The translations under genes were made by a program, and so were the position numbers. A stretch of 64,000 nt of DNA from contig NZ_CP016305.1 of assembly GCF_002285905.1 (NCBI RefSeq), positions 806,001-870,000 on the forward strand. The letters are read 5' to 3'. The first letter of the stretch is position 1. Every line of letters begins with the position of its first letter. Source of the DNA: Rickettsia sp. MEAM1 (Bemisia tabaci) (lineage in GTDB: Bacteria; Pseudomonadota; Alphaproteobacteria; Rickettsiales; Rickettsiaceae). Positions 19,661 to 29,807 of this stretch are shown here, in pieces. Under the pieces are notes generated by a model. The model made no database searches. It was not told the DNA's origin and saw nothing but the letters and a program-made list of their open reading frames with translations.

Positions 19661-22600
19661 TTACCTAAGCATTTTATATTGCATATGGTAATATAGTCCA
19701 CCGCCATACATAACTCTTAGCTGGAATTTTATAATATTTTCTCCTTGTTTTAAATAAGGCTTGATATCAAGCGGTAAATTTTTAGCTTGTAATGCTTGTC
19801 CTTGATCATTACCGTTATTACAATAAGCTTTTTGATCCAAAGAATCTTGTGATGGTATAGGTGCACTAAGAAGTTTTGTACCGTTAACATATACAAGTGT
19901 ACAATCATCATACCATAAATCTAGAATTTTAAAGTAATCAATATCTGCCATAATAGCATCTAAAGTTACTTTAAATGTTATGGTAAATAATTTTGTGCCG
20001 CCAGGTTCATTTGAAGCATCTATAAAAGTTCTAGGGTCATTAGGGAATGCCATAACATTCCATTGTGAACTCCGAGTTGGTATTACATTTAAAATAAAAT
20101 CACCGGTTTTTGTAGTAGGATCATAAGGAGTGTTTACTAGTTCTGTAGGAAAATTGTTTTCAATAATTTCTATAGGTAGTCCTTTTGATTCTCTACACCC
20201 GATATTTTGTCCTAAAGGCTCAAATTCAATAGTTTTTTTATCAAAATTTGATAAACAATAACGCTTAAGGCTTGTTCCTTTTGGTTCCAGATTTGGATAT
20301 GGATCTAAAGATGGATCTATTTCTACCCAATTAGGTGGACATGTACCTACTCTTAACTCTCCTATATCTGTTTCACCCCACAATGCATTACCATCAGCAG
20401 CTTGAGGAGAAGTAATTGCAGAACAAACAGGAGCTAAAATAGGCGAACATAAATTTAATTCCCGCCAAGTTTTATCTCTTACATCTGAAACCTTAACATC
20501 ATATATTGGTTGATTAGGTTTTGCAGGATCATCACTAGGATAAAATGTAACTTTATAATATTGAGTAGCATCTAATATAGAGCCTAAATTAGATTTAGGT
20601 TCTAACCTATTTAAATAGTCTGTAGTTAAGACGCACACAGGAGTATTAGGATTATCATTATTAGTATAACATTTAGTATTATTAGCACAACTATAAATGG
20701 TAATACCTTTTCCTGCACCTGATAAAGTTTTTACTTGAGAACAACCGCTTGTACTTGCACATAAACTAAGATTTGCATAATTAGCAACTTCACTTTTAAA
20801 TACGCTACAATCTACAGTATTTGGCTGATCTAATTTAGCAAGCACACAATTTATTTGTTGATTATTATTAGGATTACCAGGTGTTGTTGATGGTGGTGGT
20901 GGCACAGGGCTACAATGCTGGAAATTCTTAGGCATTAAGCAGGTATGCGTTCCACCTTGTACATATTTACCATTTATATATTCCAAATATTTTAAATAGA
21001 CTGCATTTGGGTTTGGATTACCATTATTGTCATAAGGCGGTACATTATCTTTATATACACCGTGAATTGTTATTTGGTTTAATGAATTAGGACCTGAAAA
21101 TGGCATAGCAATATATTTATCATCCGGATATTTTGGGGGATCTTTAGGGATAAATGCAACAGAGGAACTATAATTATAACCAGCAAGCGTTACTATACTT
21201 TCTGTAGCATTAGGATTATTAGGGTCAGGTGCTGCATATGATAATGGGGTTACAAGTGTGCTAGTTTGATCTATAATATTACCCTTATCATCTATTACTT
21301 GCATAGAAGCAACAAATTGTGGAGTATAATAGCTATTACTTGGGCAAGTAATTCCCGAATATTGTTTTTCGCATTCATAAGTAGCTAAACTATATGAATC
21401 ACTTACTCTAGGAACACATCCTGCTAAACTACTCGATTCAAATACACAGATATCTGCTGGATCTTGTGTATCTGTTTTAGTATTACTAATAGAAGCATAA
21501 AGGCTTCGAGGTTTATTGTTACTATCATTTAAAGTAAAGCTTTGCTGTATTGGCATTAAACTATCTTTATCTTGCTTTTGCTCTAAAGGAAATTGTACGC
21601 TTACATCAACAAACTGACCTATATTAGCTCCCCATATTTTTTGACAAGAAGTTGAGTTATTTGCTTTTGCAGTACCACAATCAGGTATATCGCTTATAAA
21701 ATAATCACTAGGAGTTTCAAGGCTACCCATAACCTGCGAATATACTATTCTAAAACCTTGATTACAACCATTAGCAGCAACATCGCAAGTTAATTTTATA
21801 TTTGTATTAATGCAAGGAACACCATTTGAAGAACTACTACAAGGTTTAATAAAATCTGTATACGCAGTGGCTACGTGAGCACTACTTGCTGAAGTAAATA
21901 CCCCTTTTATTTCTACACAAGTATTAAGATCAGGATTGGTACCGGTACAAATCGGTATAAGATTATTAAAACTAACACGTACTGTATTATTAATAATATT
22001 ATTTCTAACATTTGACACTACGCAAGGCAAAACAACGGAAGATTGATTAAAAGTTCCATCAGGGTTTTTAACACTACATACATTATTAACGACCGCAGGA
22101 ACGCTAAGCTCGTTTAAACTTTTACAAAATGGCGGCGGGTAAGGACCTAAAGGTAATTGTACACAACCGAAAGAAAAATCATCTACAGAACCGTTTAAAG
22201 ACCAAAAAGTTTCAATGATTGGTATTATTACCTTATTAGGGAAGAAATTAAATAGGTCACCTATAGCGTTAAGTACAGTTTGTAGTACTTTTATTATTTC
22301 CGAATCTTGACTTATCATACCAAGCAGTTTAGAAAGCAAACTTGGTATATTTGCCCCACCAAGTGTAGTAACTAAAAATTTTAATACTTGGGCAATTGGA
22401 CTCAACTTAGTAGTTTTATGTAGGGGTTGACTATTAGGATTCCAGTCCACAAGGTCAGTATGTGCTCCTGAATCTGAAACAAGATTTACAAGGCCTGGAT
22501 CACTATATGCACAAAGCTTAGGGGAAGAAATAGTAAGTATTTGTCCGTCTACCCCAACTATAGTATCGTCACTATCGGTAAAACCAACTTTATTAAGATG

Positions 22601-23131
22601 AAATCCTTCAGTATATCCAGGATCAGCAGGGGAAGGATCAGAATTTATTCCAGGAGGAGGTGCCATTGCAGGCACTGCAATTCTGGCACAAACTCTAGTT
22701 AGCGGTAAGCCATAACCGGTTGGCCATAATACGCATTGTCCATCCCAATTTAAATTAGCGTTCTGAGACCAACAAGCAGCAGCATTACAACTTTGAATTC
22801 TAATAGTTATTTTAGGAGTAAAATAGGTACTGTCTGGTGACGCTTGAGCACATCTATTTAATACAAAAGGTACAAATCTACCAGGATAATCAAATTGTAA
22901 TAAACAATTATCAGTATCACGACCATCACTTTTATTCCAAGGAGGACAATTTGCACCTGTTTTAAATGTCTTTGTTATTTCATTTGGACCTTTATTCCAA
23001 GTTTCTGTTCTTTCACTTTGCCCACAATTACAAGGATCAGTAATACAACCACCTATATCACCCCAAATACTGGCATGTGTATTAATTGAGCAAAATAGAA
23101 ATAAAAAAAATAATAAATATTTTTTCAACAC
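19661..23131 (-). CDS. Large Cys-rich exported protein next to rvhB4-II
   Basis: A 1156-residue protein with a clear signal peptide ending THA at residue 20 and no later membrane spans. The mature part has roughly 45 cysteines spread over its length, many in pairs such as [16 protein letters not shown] and [10 protein letters not shown], which implies many disulfides outside the cytoplasm. The last 130 residues look like a compact beta-sandwich ([29 protein letters not shown]), similar to ligand-binding sandwich domains. No family is recognised. It lies between a second VirB4 and TerC. A role in the secretion channel or surface, as with Cys-rich F-type mating-pair proteins, is only a suggestion. 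Confidence 0.75.
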   Translation of the reverse strand: MLKKYLLFFLFLFCSINTHASIWGDIGGCITDPCNCGQSERTETWNKGPNEITKTFKTGANCPPWNKSDGRDTDNCLLQFDYPGRFVPFVLNRCAQASPDSTYFTPKITIRIQSCNAAACWSQNANLNWDGQCVLWPTGYGLPLTRVCARIAVPAMAPPPGINSDPSPADPGYTEGFHLNKVGFTDSDDTIVGVDGQILTISSPKLCAYSDPGLVNLVSDSGAHTDLVDWNPNSQPLHKTTKLSPIAQVLKFLVTTLGGANIPSLLSKLLGMISQDSEIIKVLQTVLNAIGDLFNFFPNKVIIPIIETFWSLNGSVDDFSFGCVQLPLGPYPPPFCKSLNELSVPAVVNNVCSVKNPDGTFNQSSVVLPCVVSNVRNNIINNTVRVSFNNLIPICTGTNPDLNTCVEIKGVFTSASSAHVATAYTDFIKPCSSSSNGVPCINTNIKLTCDVAANGCNQGFRIVYSQVMGSLETPSDYFISDIPDCGTAKANNSTSCQKIWGANIGQFVDVSVQFPLEQKQDKDSLMPIQQSFTLNDSNNKPRSLYASISNTKTDTQDPADICVFESSSLAGCVPRVSDSYSLATYECEKQYSGITCPSNSYYTPQFVASMQVIDDKGNIIDQTSTLVTPLSYAAPDPNNPNATESIVTLAGYNYSSSVAFIPKDPPKYPDDKYIAMPFSGPNSLNQITIHGVYKDNVPPYDNNGNPNPNAVYLKYLEYINGKYVQGGTHTCLMPKNFQHCSPVPPPPSTTPGNPNNNQQINCVLAKLDQPNTVDCSVFKSEVANYANLSLCASTSGCSQVKTLSGAGKGITIYSCANNTKCYTNNDNPNTPVCVLTTDYLNRLEPKSNLGSILDATQYYKVTFYPSDDPAKPNQPIYDVKVSDVRDKTWRELNLCSPILAPVCSAITSPQAADGNALWGETDIGELRVGTCPPNWVEIDPSLDPYPNLEPKGTSLKRYCLSNFDKKTIEFEPLGQNIGCRESKGLPIEIIENNFPTELVNTPYDPTTKTGDFILNVIPTRSSQWNVMAFPNDPRTFIDASNEPGGTKLFTITFKVTLDAIMADIDYFKILDLWYDDCTLVYVNGTKLLSAPIPSQDSLDQKAYCNNGNDQGQALQAKNLPLDIKPYLKQGENIIKFQLRVMYGGGLYYHMQYKMLR

Positions 23132-23190
23132 TTTGAGTAATTGTTATAAAATAGTTGTTATATATTGTTACATAGTAGTCATATACCGCA

Positions 23191-23297
23191 GATATTTTAA
23201 GATTTGGAAGTCAAATAAGCGGTGAGCCTGCGGAGCGTAGATAACTACGTGAGCACAGGCGAATCCCGAAATTTGGCTTGCCAAATCTTGAAATATC
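23191..23297. repeat. Palindromic element upstream of the Cys-rich gene
   Basis: About 107 bp with mirrored ends GATATTTTAAGATTTGG and CCAAATCTTGAAATATC. The middle has GGAGCGTAGATAACTACGTGAG, related to a segment at 57611-57636 in the tmRNA gene. It lies between rvhB4-II and the Cys-rich gene. Its stem could act as a transcription-attenuating hairpin. Confidence 0.8.
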
Positions 23298-23306
23298 AAA
23301 GGTAGA

Positions 23307-25739
23307 CTAGTCTACCTTTAATGCATCGTATAAATAATTAATCCAATTATCTGGCGGTCCTTGGTATTTTTCTAGCACTTCTTTATAGATAGCCATTTCT
23401 TCCTTTTTACTTGATAAAATACGCACGACCCCGACTAATGCTGCTATACTTAATTCTAAAGCTATAGATTCATTATCTTTATTAATTAAAAACATTCTAC
23501 TGGTAAGTATTAATTGCGATAACTTACGTATTTCTGAATCTGTTAAACCTAAAATCTCATCTAGATCTTCGATTTTTACATCAGACGGTAAAATAATTTT
23601 AGTATTAATTATTTCAAGCCATGCTTTTAAAGTATATTTCGGATATGCCTTAAGGTAAATAAAATTAAAATTACCTACAAAGACACCATTATTTTCAGAT
23701 AAATTATTAAAAATTAAGCTTATATTATCACTATAAATTTCAGGTTTATAGAGTTTATCAAAACTATCTGCAGCAAATATTTTAGGTTTAGGACCTACTA
23801 AGCTTAAATGGTAAGTAAGTGCATAAACTACACTAGCACAAACACTTTGATGTTTTTTTAAGTTATTATTAAATTGTTCTAAATATTTTCTTTCACTTGG
23901 ATAGAATTGCTTAGCAAAAGGTTCATCTGAAAGCTTATATAAATTAAGACCGACAATATTGCTTTCATTAATATTAAAAACTGATTGGTCAAATAAACCG
24001 CTATATAATTGTCCCTCTGTGAAACCTTTTAATTTATCTAATATTGTACTGCCACCCTCTTCTTTAAAATCTTCCCATTTTAAGATGTCAGAAAAAATTC
24101 GCTTTTCCTTATCAATTGATAAAATTTTACTTCTGAGTTTTTCTAAAAAAGTTAGTTCTACTTCATTAAGCAGTGAAATATAATGACCACTTAACATCTT
24201 TAAAAACTCTAAAATAAAAGCTTGCGATTTTTCTGTATCATCTACTAAAAATGGATTGATAATTTGCTTATCAATTTCCAACCATGTACCCTCTAATGCT
24301 TCGATAAAAATTTTAGAATCATTGCTATTAGAGATATAAATTATTGTTGGATCATACTTAGTTGATTCCGACACCAGAAAATTTAATAATACTGTTTTAC
24401 CAGTTTTTTCTGTACCAAAAATACAAGTATTACCCCTACCAGTTTTATCATGAAAATTCATGAAATAAGGAGTACCTCTTTCTGTTCTAAGTAGTGTTAA
24501 TGCTCGTCCCCAAGAAGTATATTGGCTACCTAAAGGTGAGTTGTGCAGAGCAGCAAGAGATGCTATATGATCTGACAATAAAGGCGACATTCTTCGTATG
24601 AAAGCAAAATTAGCCGGTAATTGTGCCCAAAATGTTTGTTCTATATTAAGGTCTTCTTTTACATGAACAATACCAAGTTTAAAAAGCTCTCTTGCAGCTT
24701 TTGCAACAGAAGCAGTAAGTTTATCTTCATCTTCTTCTATAACAGCAATTGAAATCTGTTGATTACAAAACTCAAAAGAAGATTTATTATCATTAAGTTT
24801 ATTAATCCCTTTATGCTCAATTAAGTTATTATCATTAGTAATTTTTAAAATATAATCCTGCCCCTTTAAAGCAGCAGTCACTACTTTTTTATCAACAAAG
24901 TAAAATATCTCGGTTATTATTAATTCAAGCGGCAGCTGTAAGAACTTATCCAGAGCTTCAGAAGGAGATTCCTGATATTCTTTGATAGATAACAAGGAAA
25001 TAAATTTTTTATTTTGCTCCTGATTCGTTACTATCATTTTATCACCGCTAATCGTATAAGTACTTCTACCTATTGCACTTGATAAATCTATTATAGGTAC
25101 TAAACAATCACTATCGTTAATATTAGCTATTCGGTTATATAAAAATAAAGGTGCAGAAAATGTGTTTTCATTTTCAAATGTTATCCCAAGCTTTTCTGCA
25201 TCAAATTCATTTAAGTCATTCAAAATATTATTAGCAAGACTTTCTAGCTTCTGAACAGCAGACTCTAAATATTTATTTTCAAAGTCTACAATTAATTTAG
25301 TTGATAAAGAATTTATCAAGGAGCCAAAATTTTTAATTTTAATCTTGGCAGAATCATGTACTATGGAAATATATAAAGTATTAACAAATTTATCATTCCA
25401 GTGGTTTTTTCTCTGCCATAATGCATGGATGTTAGCAGGTAATAATTTTTTATACGGAGTAGGATCGTCTAAATTTTGTTTTTCTCTTATTGTATGCATC
25501 CAAAAAGCAAAATCATAACTATTTGTATGCTTTTTTACAGAAGCTCTAATTATTTCACGTAAATTTTGTATTTTATCACTAATTTTTTCCGAACTGATAC
25601 CATAGACTTTAATAATTTGTAGTAACTTACCATCCTTGGTAAGCAAAGTATGCTCATTATAGTGACATGCTATAGGTATAAAATTCGGAGCATTATAATT
25701 ATATATATCCTTATCAAACTTTCGTAAACCACTAAACAC
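23307..25739 (-). CDS. rvhB4b: VirB4-family ATPase, divergent second copy (RvhB4-II)
   Basis: An 810-residue VirB4 protein, the inner-membrane ATPase of a type IV secretion system. It has the N-terminal VirB4 domain (NFIPIACHYNEHTLLTKDGKLLQIIKVYG) and a C-terminal ATPase. The P-loop reads GTEKTGKT rather than the usual GPTGSGKT form, and the region where Walker B is expected reads KIFAADSFDKLY without the normal Asp-Glu pair. Rickettsiales carry two VirB4 genes: one active-looking in the main rvh cluster, and a divergent one placed apart. Position and divergence fit the second. ATP hydrolysis may be lost. Downstream is the Cys-rich exported gene. Confidence 0.88.
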   Translation of the reverse strand: MFSGLRKFDKDIYNYNAPNFIPIACHYNEHTLLTKDGKLLQIIKVYGISSEKISDKIQNLREIIRASVKKHTNSYDFAFWMHTIREKQNLDDPTPYKKLLPANIHALWQRKNHWNDKFVNTLYISIVHDSAKIKIKNFGSLINSLSTKLIVDFENKYLESAVQKLESLANNILNDLNEFDAEKLGITFENENTFSAPLFLYNRIANINDSDCLVPIIDLSSAIGRSTYTISGDKMIVTNQEQNKKFISLLSIKEYQESPSEALDKFLQLPLELIITEIFYFVDKKVVTAALKGQDYILKITNDNNLIEHKGINKLNDNKSSFEFCNQQISIAVIEEDEDKLTASVAKAARELFKLGIVHVKEDLNIEQTFWAQLPANFAFIRRMSPLLSDHIASLAALHNSPLGSQYTSWGRALTLLRTERGTPYFMNFHDKTGRGNTCIFGTEKTGKTVLLNFLVSESTKYDPTIIYISNSNDSKIFIEALEGTWLEIDKQIINPFLVDDTEKSQAFILEFLKMLSGHYISLLNEVELTFLEKLRSKILSIDKEKRIFSDILKWEDFKEEGGSTILDKLKGFTEGQLYSGLFDQSVFNINESNIVGLNLYKLSDEPFAKQFYPSERKYLEQFNNNLKKHQSVCASVVYALTYHLSLVGPKPKIFAADSFDKLYKPEIYSDNISLIFNNLSENNGVFVGNFNFIYLKAYPKYTLKAWLEIINTKIILPSDVKIEDLDEILGLTDSEIRKLSQLILTSRMFLINKDNESIALELSIAALVGVVRILSSKKEEMAIYKEVLEKYQGPPDNWINYLYDALKVD

Positions 25740-25804
25740 AAATAACCTTAATTTAAATTAATTTGTTGTCATCCCTTGAAGGCTTTGTTGCATGGGTTGA
25801 GAGC

Positions 25805-25908
25805 CATCATTGCGAGAATAAACTAAAAGTTCCGACTAAGCAATCTCAGAAATCATATGGTGTTTCATGAGATAGCCACGCTTCTTTTAGTCGCGTAGCT
25901 TATGACGG
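25805..25908. repeat. Palindromic element, CGTCATTGCGAGG type
   Basis: About 104 bp starting TCATTGCGAG and ending TATGACGG, with GCAATCTCAGAAATC and CATGAGATAGCC inside. The 301-bp gap between serS and rvhB4-II holds this element, the recurring GGCTTTGTTGCATGG motif and AT-rich sequence; no gene is seen. Confidence 0.75.
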
Positions 25909-26040
25909 GAAAAACAAGCCATGTAACGATCCAGTCCTATTATAACACCAAGCTATAATCGCAAACACTTACTGCAAAACTTTATCATGTAATAAACATT
26001 ATTACAAAACTTTACCTAATTATTTACGTTTAATAAATGA

Positions 26041-27321
26041 TTATTCTTTATATGCAGTGATTTTTTGTAACCCTCCCATGTAATTTACCAGAACATCCGG
26101 TACGGTTATTGAACCGTCTTCATTTTGATAATTTTCTAAAATTGCAACCATAGTTCTACCAATTGGTAAGCCAGAAGCGTTTAAGGTATGAACTAAAGTA
26201 GTATCATGACTACCAAATTCCTTATATCGTGCTTTCATTCTACGTGCTTGAAAATCACCACAATTAGAACAGCTAGCAATTTCACGATACTGCTTTTGTC
26301 CAGGAAGCCAAACTTCTATATCATAAGTTTTTTGTGATGCAAATCCCATATCGCCTGTACAAAGTAGCATAGTGCGATAAGGTAATCCTAGTTTCTGTAG
26401 GATAGTTTCTGAAGCGTTAGTCATGTATTCATGCTCGTTTTTTGACTCTTCAGGTGTTGTAATAGATACAAGCTCTACTTTACTAAATTGATGCAATCTA
26501 ATCATCCCTCTAGTATCTCGACCACTGCTACCTGCTTCTGATCTAAAGCATGGTGTATAAGCAACAAGTCTCATAGGTAATTTTTCACGAGGAATAATAG
26601 TATCGGCAACCATATTTACTAACGATACTTCTGCAGTTGGAATTAACCTATAGCCGTTTGTGGTTGCAAAAGATTCATCGGCAAATTTAGGTAACTGACC
26701 CGCATTATACATAGCATTATCTCGAACTAGCACTGGAGGCGACACTTCAAGAAAACCGAACTCTCCAGTATGAATATCAAGCATGAAATTGGCTAAAGCA
26801 CGCTCTAATTTTGCTAAATCACCTTTTAATGTTACGAATCTAGCACCTGAAATTTTCGCTGTTTGCTCAAAATCCATTAGGTCTAGTTTTACACCCAGCT
26901 CAAAATGTTGTTTTTTATTTTGAGCATTAAGATCTACTTCTCCATGAGTACGAATTAATTTATTCATACTTTCATCAATACCATATGGCACTTCTTCATC
27001 AGGAATATTAGGAAGAGTATTTAATAGCTCATTTAGCTCATTATTATTATTTAAATCTTGTTCGAGTTCTTCTAGCTTTTCATTGATGTCCTTGACATCT
27101 CTTTGTAATCCTTCAAATTCCTCGCCGCTTTTAGGATTTATGTTACCTAAAATTTTTGACTTTACTTTACGTGCGTGCTGAAATTCTTGAATTAGATTAG
27201 TGATTTTTCTTTTTTTACCATCAAGCTCTTCGATTCTTTTCGCCATAGGTTCAATAAATCTCTGCCTAAGCTTTTCGTCGAATAATTCTTGATTTTCTCT
27301 AATCCATTTAATATTTAGCAT
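26041..27321 (-). CDS. serS: Seryl-tRNA synthetase
   Basis: Class II aminoacyl-tRNA synthetase charging tRNA-Ser. At 426 aa it is full length. It has an N-terminal coiled-coil arm (residues about 25-105, with [20 protein letters not shown]), motif 2 [21 protein letters not shown] and motif 3 [16 protein letters not shown]. The start overlaps the end of tatC by 14 bp. The tatC-serS pair is a common alphaproteobacterial arrangement, so the genes are likely co-transcribed. Confidence 0.98.
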   Translation of the reverse strand: MLNIKWIRENQELFDEKLRQRFIEPMAKRIEELDGKKRKITNLIQEFQHARKVKSKILGNINPKSGEEFEGLQRDVKDINEKLEELEQDLNNNNELNELLNTLPNIPDEEVPYGIDESMNKLIRTHGEVDLNAQNKKQHFELGVKLDLMDFEQTAKISGARFVTLKGDLAKLERALANFMLDIHTGEFGFLEVSPPVLVRDNAMYNAGQLPKFADESFATTNGYRLIPTAEVSLVNMVADTIIPREKLPMRLVAYTPCFRSEAGSSGRDTRGMIRLHQFSKVELVSITTPEESKNEHEYMTNASETILQKLGLPYRTMLLCTGDMGFASQKTYDIEVWLPGQKQYREIASCSNCGDFQARRMKARYKEFGSHDTTLVHTLNASGLPIGRTMVAILENYQNEDGSITVPDVLVNYMGGLQKITAYKE

Positions 27322-28054
27322 TTATGACCTCGGTTTTTTCTATATAATTACATATTATTATTGAAATTTCATATAATAAAAGCAGCGGTATTGCAAGAGC
27401 AAACTGGCTTAGTATATCTGGAGGAGTTAATATTCCTGCAATAATAAAGTTAATAACTATCGCAAAACGTCTTTTTTGCTTAAGTGTTTCTATTGTAATT
27501 ATTTTTAATATATTTAATATTATTAAAACAGCTGGAAGTTGAAAGGCAACACCAAAAGCTATAACTAGATGAATAACTAGATTTAAATATTCACTAATCC
27601 TAGCTTCTAAAACTATCGGTACTATTAAATCACGCTTTTCAAAACTAAGAAAAAAATTCCAAGCTTTTGGCATTACGAAATAAAAAACGAAAATACTACC
27701 ACACCAGAATAAAATAGGCGATATAAAAAGAATAAACGCAATAATTTTTTTCTCATGATGGTATAATCCAGGACTAACGAATAAGTAACATTCTAAAGCA
27801 ATTACTGGTATAATAATAGCGAAAGCTGCAAAAGCTGCAAGCTTAATATAAGTAAAGAATGCCTCAGTAAGTCCAGTATAGATTATATTTCGTAAATTAT
27901 CCTTACTTAATTTAGCAAGCGGTTCTAATAAGAAACTATAAATATTATCACTAAAATAATAGCAAATAGCAAATGCAACTATAAAAATAATAAATATTCT
28001 AGATAATCTTACTTTCAGCTCTGATAAATGTTCTTGAAAAGAATATAATTTCAT
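27308..28054 (-). CDS. tatC: Twin-arginine translocase subunit TatC
   Basis: TatC is the receptor of the twin-arginine pathway, binding RR signal peptides in the inner membrane. The 248-residue product has six hydrophobic segments, the N-terminal motif [15 protein letters not shown] with the conserved Glu and the P-loop-like [13 protein letters not shown] in the first cytoplasmic loop. The length is normal. tatA and tatB are not in this window. It overlaps serS by 14 bp. Confidence 0.96.
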   Translation of the reverse strand: MKLYSFQEHLSELKVRLSRIFIIFIVAFAICYYFSDNIYSFLLEPLAKLSKDNLRNIIYTGLTEAFFTYIKLAAFAAFAIIIPVIALECYLFVSPGLYHHEKKIIAFILFISPILFWCGSIFVFYFVMPKAWNFFLSFEKRDLIVPIVLEARISEYLNLVIHLVIAFGVAFQLPAVLIILNILKIITIETLKQKRRFAIVINFIIAGILTPPDILSQFALAIPLLLLYEISIIICNYIEKTEVINAKY

Positions 28055-28191
28055 AACTATATAATATACTTCTTTTTTTCTTTTTCAAGAATTGCTATTT
28101 TTCTTAACACACCCTAGCGTACTAAACTTGCCCTAAATTAGTAAATGTAATTAATTTTTTAACTTTAAAAAGTAAATTTATTAATAAATTC

Positions 28192-28220
28192 TTGATATTT
28201 TAATAAATTATTAATGTAAT
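28192..28220 (+). promoter_or_regulatory. Possible promoter of the LRR-like gene
   Basis: TTGATA (28192-28197) and TGTAAT (28215-28220) are 17 bp apart, about 30 bp before the ATG at 28251, in a very AT-rich gap. TAATAT at 28217 is an alternative -10. A GGGGAA Shine-Dalgarno run lies just before the ATG. The call is weak because AT-rich DNA gives many such matches. Confidence 0.4.
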
Positions 28221-28250
28221 ATTATTTCAAAATTACAATAGGGGAATAAT

Positions 28251-29168
28251 ATGTTGAACAATAAAATTGAAATAGATATATCCAACCAATATAAAACTCT
28301 TAATGAATTAGGCTCATTATTAGAAGATATTTCAAAAAATACTACTGCAAAAATTTTGGATTTAGGTAACATTTCTTTTAATTTAGATGAGAAAGTAAAT
28401 GATAATCAAACATTAGAAAAAAAATTAGAAGAATTATTTACTTTAAATAAAAGCTTAAACCAAGTGCTAGTAGGAGGATGGGGTGAGGGAGTAAATCAAA
28501 AAATTATAAATAAAGTTTTAGAAATAATAGCAAACTCTGAAGAAAACAATATACATAGTCTTGATGTTAGTCATTTAGACTCTGAAGGTGTAAAAGCATT
28601 GATAGCGGTTTTAAAAAAAGGGGCAGTTTATGATATTACCGGTACCTTATATAGTACAACTAGCGTGCATTGGTTTCCAAGAACTCCAGAAATGAAAAAA
28701 GATTTGTTAGAAGCTATTAAACAAAACCAATTCATAACTAATTTTAAATTCAGAAATTCTATTGATAATGATCTAGAAAAGGAAATTAATATAATAACCA
28801 AAAACAATAAAGCAAAATTAGAAAGTTTATGGGAACAATTAAAATTGTTTAGTGAAGATAAAAATGCTGTAGAGTTAAATAAATATTTAAAATTATACAA
28901 AAAATATGATCAAAGTACGCTTGAAGAGTTTTGGAATTATAACAATAAAGAAATACCAAATTTTAAAAAAATAAATGACTATAAAAATGAAAATTTTTTA
29001 AAAATAGCAGGAATAGGGAAAGAAGGATATGGTGATTTATATATTTTACCAACCGAAATAAAGCACGCTATATTTAATAAAATTAGTTTTTTTGACATAG
29101 ATTATACTGTAAACAACTCACAAGAATCAAATGTGAATATGTTAGGTCAGGAAGTAGAAAACATTTAA
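28251..29168 (+). CDS. Candidate LRR and F-box-like effector (hypothetical)
   Basis: A 305-residue cytoplasmic-type protein with no signal peptide. Residues about 35-165 carry degenerate leucine-rich-repeat units of ribonuclease-inhibitor type: KILDLGNISFN, NKSLNQVLVGG, IHSLDVSHLDSEGVKALIAVLKK and NQFITNFKFRNS. Residues 266-285 read LPTEIKHAIFNKISFFDIDY, which matches the LPxEI...I...I...D pattern of F-box and PRANC-type C-termini known from poxvirus and Orientia or Rickettsia ankyrin proteins. This suggests a host-directed protein. It has a strong RBS. An IS200 element starts right after its stop. The repeat and F-box calls are by eye and need profile searches. Confidence 0.6.
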   Translation: MLNNKIEIDISNQYKTLNELGSLLEDISKNTTAKILDLGNISFNLDEKVNDNQTLEKKLEELFTLNKSLNQVLVGGWGEGVNQKIINKVLEIIANSEENNIHSLDVSHLDSEGVKALIAVLKKGAVYDITGTLYSTTSVHWFPRTPEMKKDLLEAIKQNQFITNFKFRNSIDNDLEKEINIITKNNKAKLESLWEQLKLFSEDKNAVELNKYLKLYKKYDQSTLEEFWNYNNKEIPNFKKINDYKNENFLKIAGIGKEGYGDLYILPTEIKHAIFNKISFFDIDYTVNNSQESNVNMLGQEVENI

Positions 29169-29722
29169 TGTCCCCCTTCGGGGATCAAAAATCCCTCGCC
29201 TTTAGGCGAAGGGAAGATATAATGAAATTGCTTTAGCAATGAATTTATATCAAGAAATATGAGAAGTTATAGAAAGAATAGTCATAGTCAGTATGATTTA
29301 AAAGTGCATCTTATATGGATACCAAAATATAGGAAGAGAATATTGATAGGCAAAGTATCGGAAAGGACTAGAGATTTACTGAGGCAGATTTGTATGGAAC
29401 ATGAAGTACATATAATTTCAGGGAAAATATCATGTGATCACGTACATATGTTTATCTCATATAAGCCGCAAATATCTCTTAGCAAGTTAGTACAGTATTT
29501 AAAAGGCATTAGCTCAAGAATTTTATTGCAAGAATTTACTCATTTACGAAAACAATTTTGGGGCAATCATTTGTGGGCTAGGGGCTATATGGCAGTCAGT
29601 TCAGGTAATATAACTGATGAAATGATACAGCACTATATTGATGAACAGGAAGGTGAACCTGTGAATGATGATCGATTTCTAATCGATTCCACTTTATAAC
29701 CCCTCAGCTTATAGCTGAGGGT
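29169..29722 (+). mobile_element. IS200-type insertion sequence
   Basis: A single-gene IS200-like unit. It begins just after the previous stop with paired hairpins (CCTCGCC TTTA GGCGAAGG near 29190-29213) and ends with the perfect hairpin CCCTCAGCT TAT AGCTGAGGG at 29701-29721. Such subterminal hairpins guide Y1 transposases. No accessory tnpB gene is present. Exact ends are estimated. Confidence 0.8.
29259..29699 (+). CDS. tnpA: IS200-family Y1 (HUH) transposase TnpA
   Basis: A 146-residue HUH endonuclease transposase that moves single-stranded DNA by a peel-and-paste route. It begins YDLKVHLIWIPKYRKRIL, has the metal-binding HUH motif CDHVHMFI and the catalytic Tyr in MIQHYIDEQ, all typical of IS200/IS605 TnpA. 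Length is normal (about 130-155). The gene looks intact and sits between two hairpins. Confidence 0.95.
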   Translation: MRSYRKNSHSQYDLKVHLIWIPKYRKRILIGKVSERTRDLLRQICMEHEVHIISGKISCDHVHMFISYKPQISLSKLVQYLKGISSRILLQEFTHLRKQFWGNHLWARGYMAVSSGNITDEMIQHYIDEQEGEPVNDDRFLIDSTL

Positions 29723-29764
29723 TGTTTAGTTATTAGGAATAGGGATAAATTTATCCTTACTCTA

Positions 29765-29802
29765 CGCAAATAGCGAATTACCTAAGTAATTTGCTATTTG
29801 CG
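29765..29802. terminator. Hairpin with 10-bp arms between IS200 and ampG-like gene
   Basis: Arms CGCAAATAGC and GCTATTTGCG flank an 18-base centre that also has mirrored AATTAC and GTAATT. No poly-T run is next to it, so it could be a terminator for the ampG-like gene or a small palindromic repeat. Confidence 0.5.
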
Positions 29803-29807
29803 ATACT

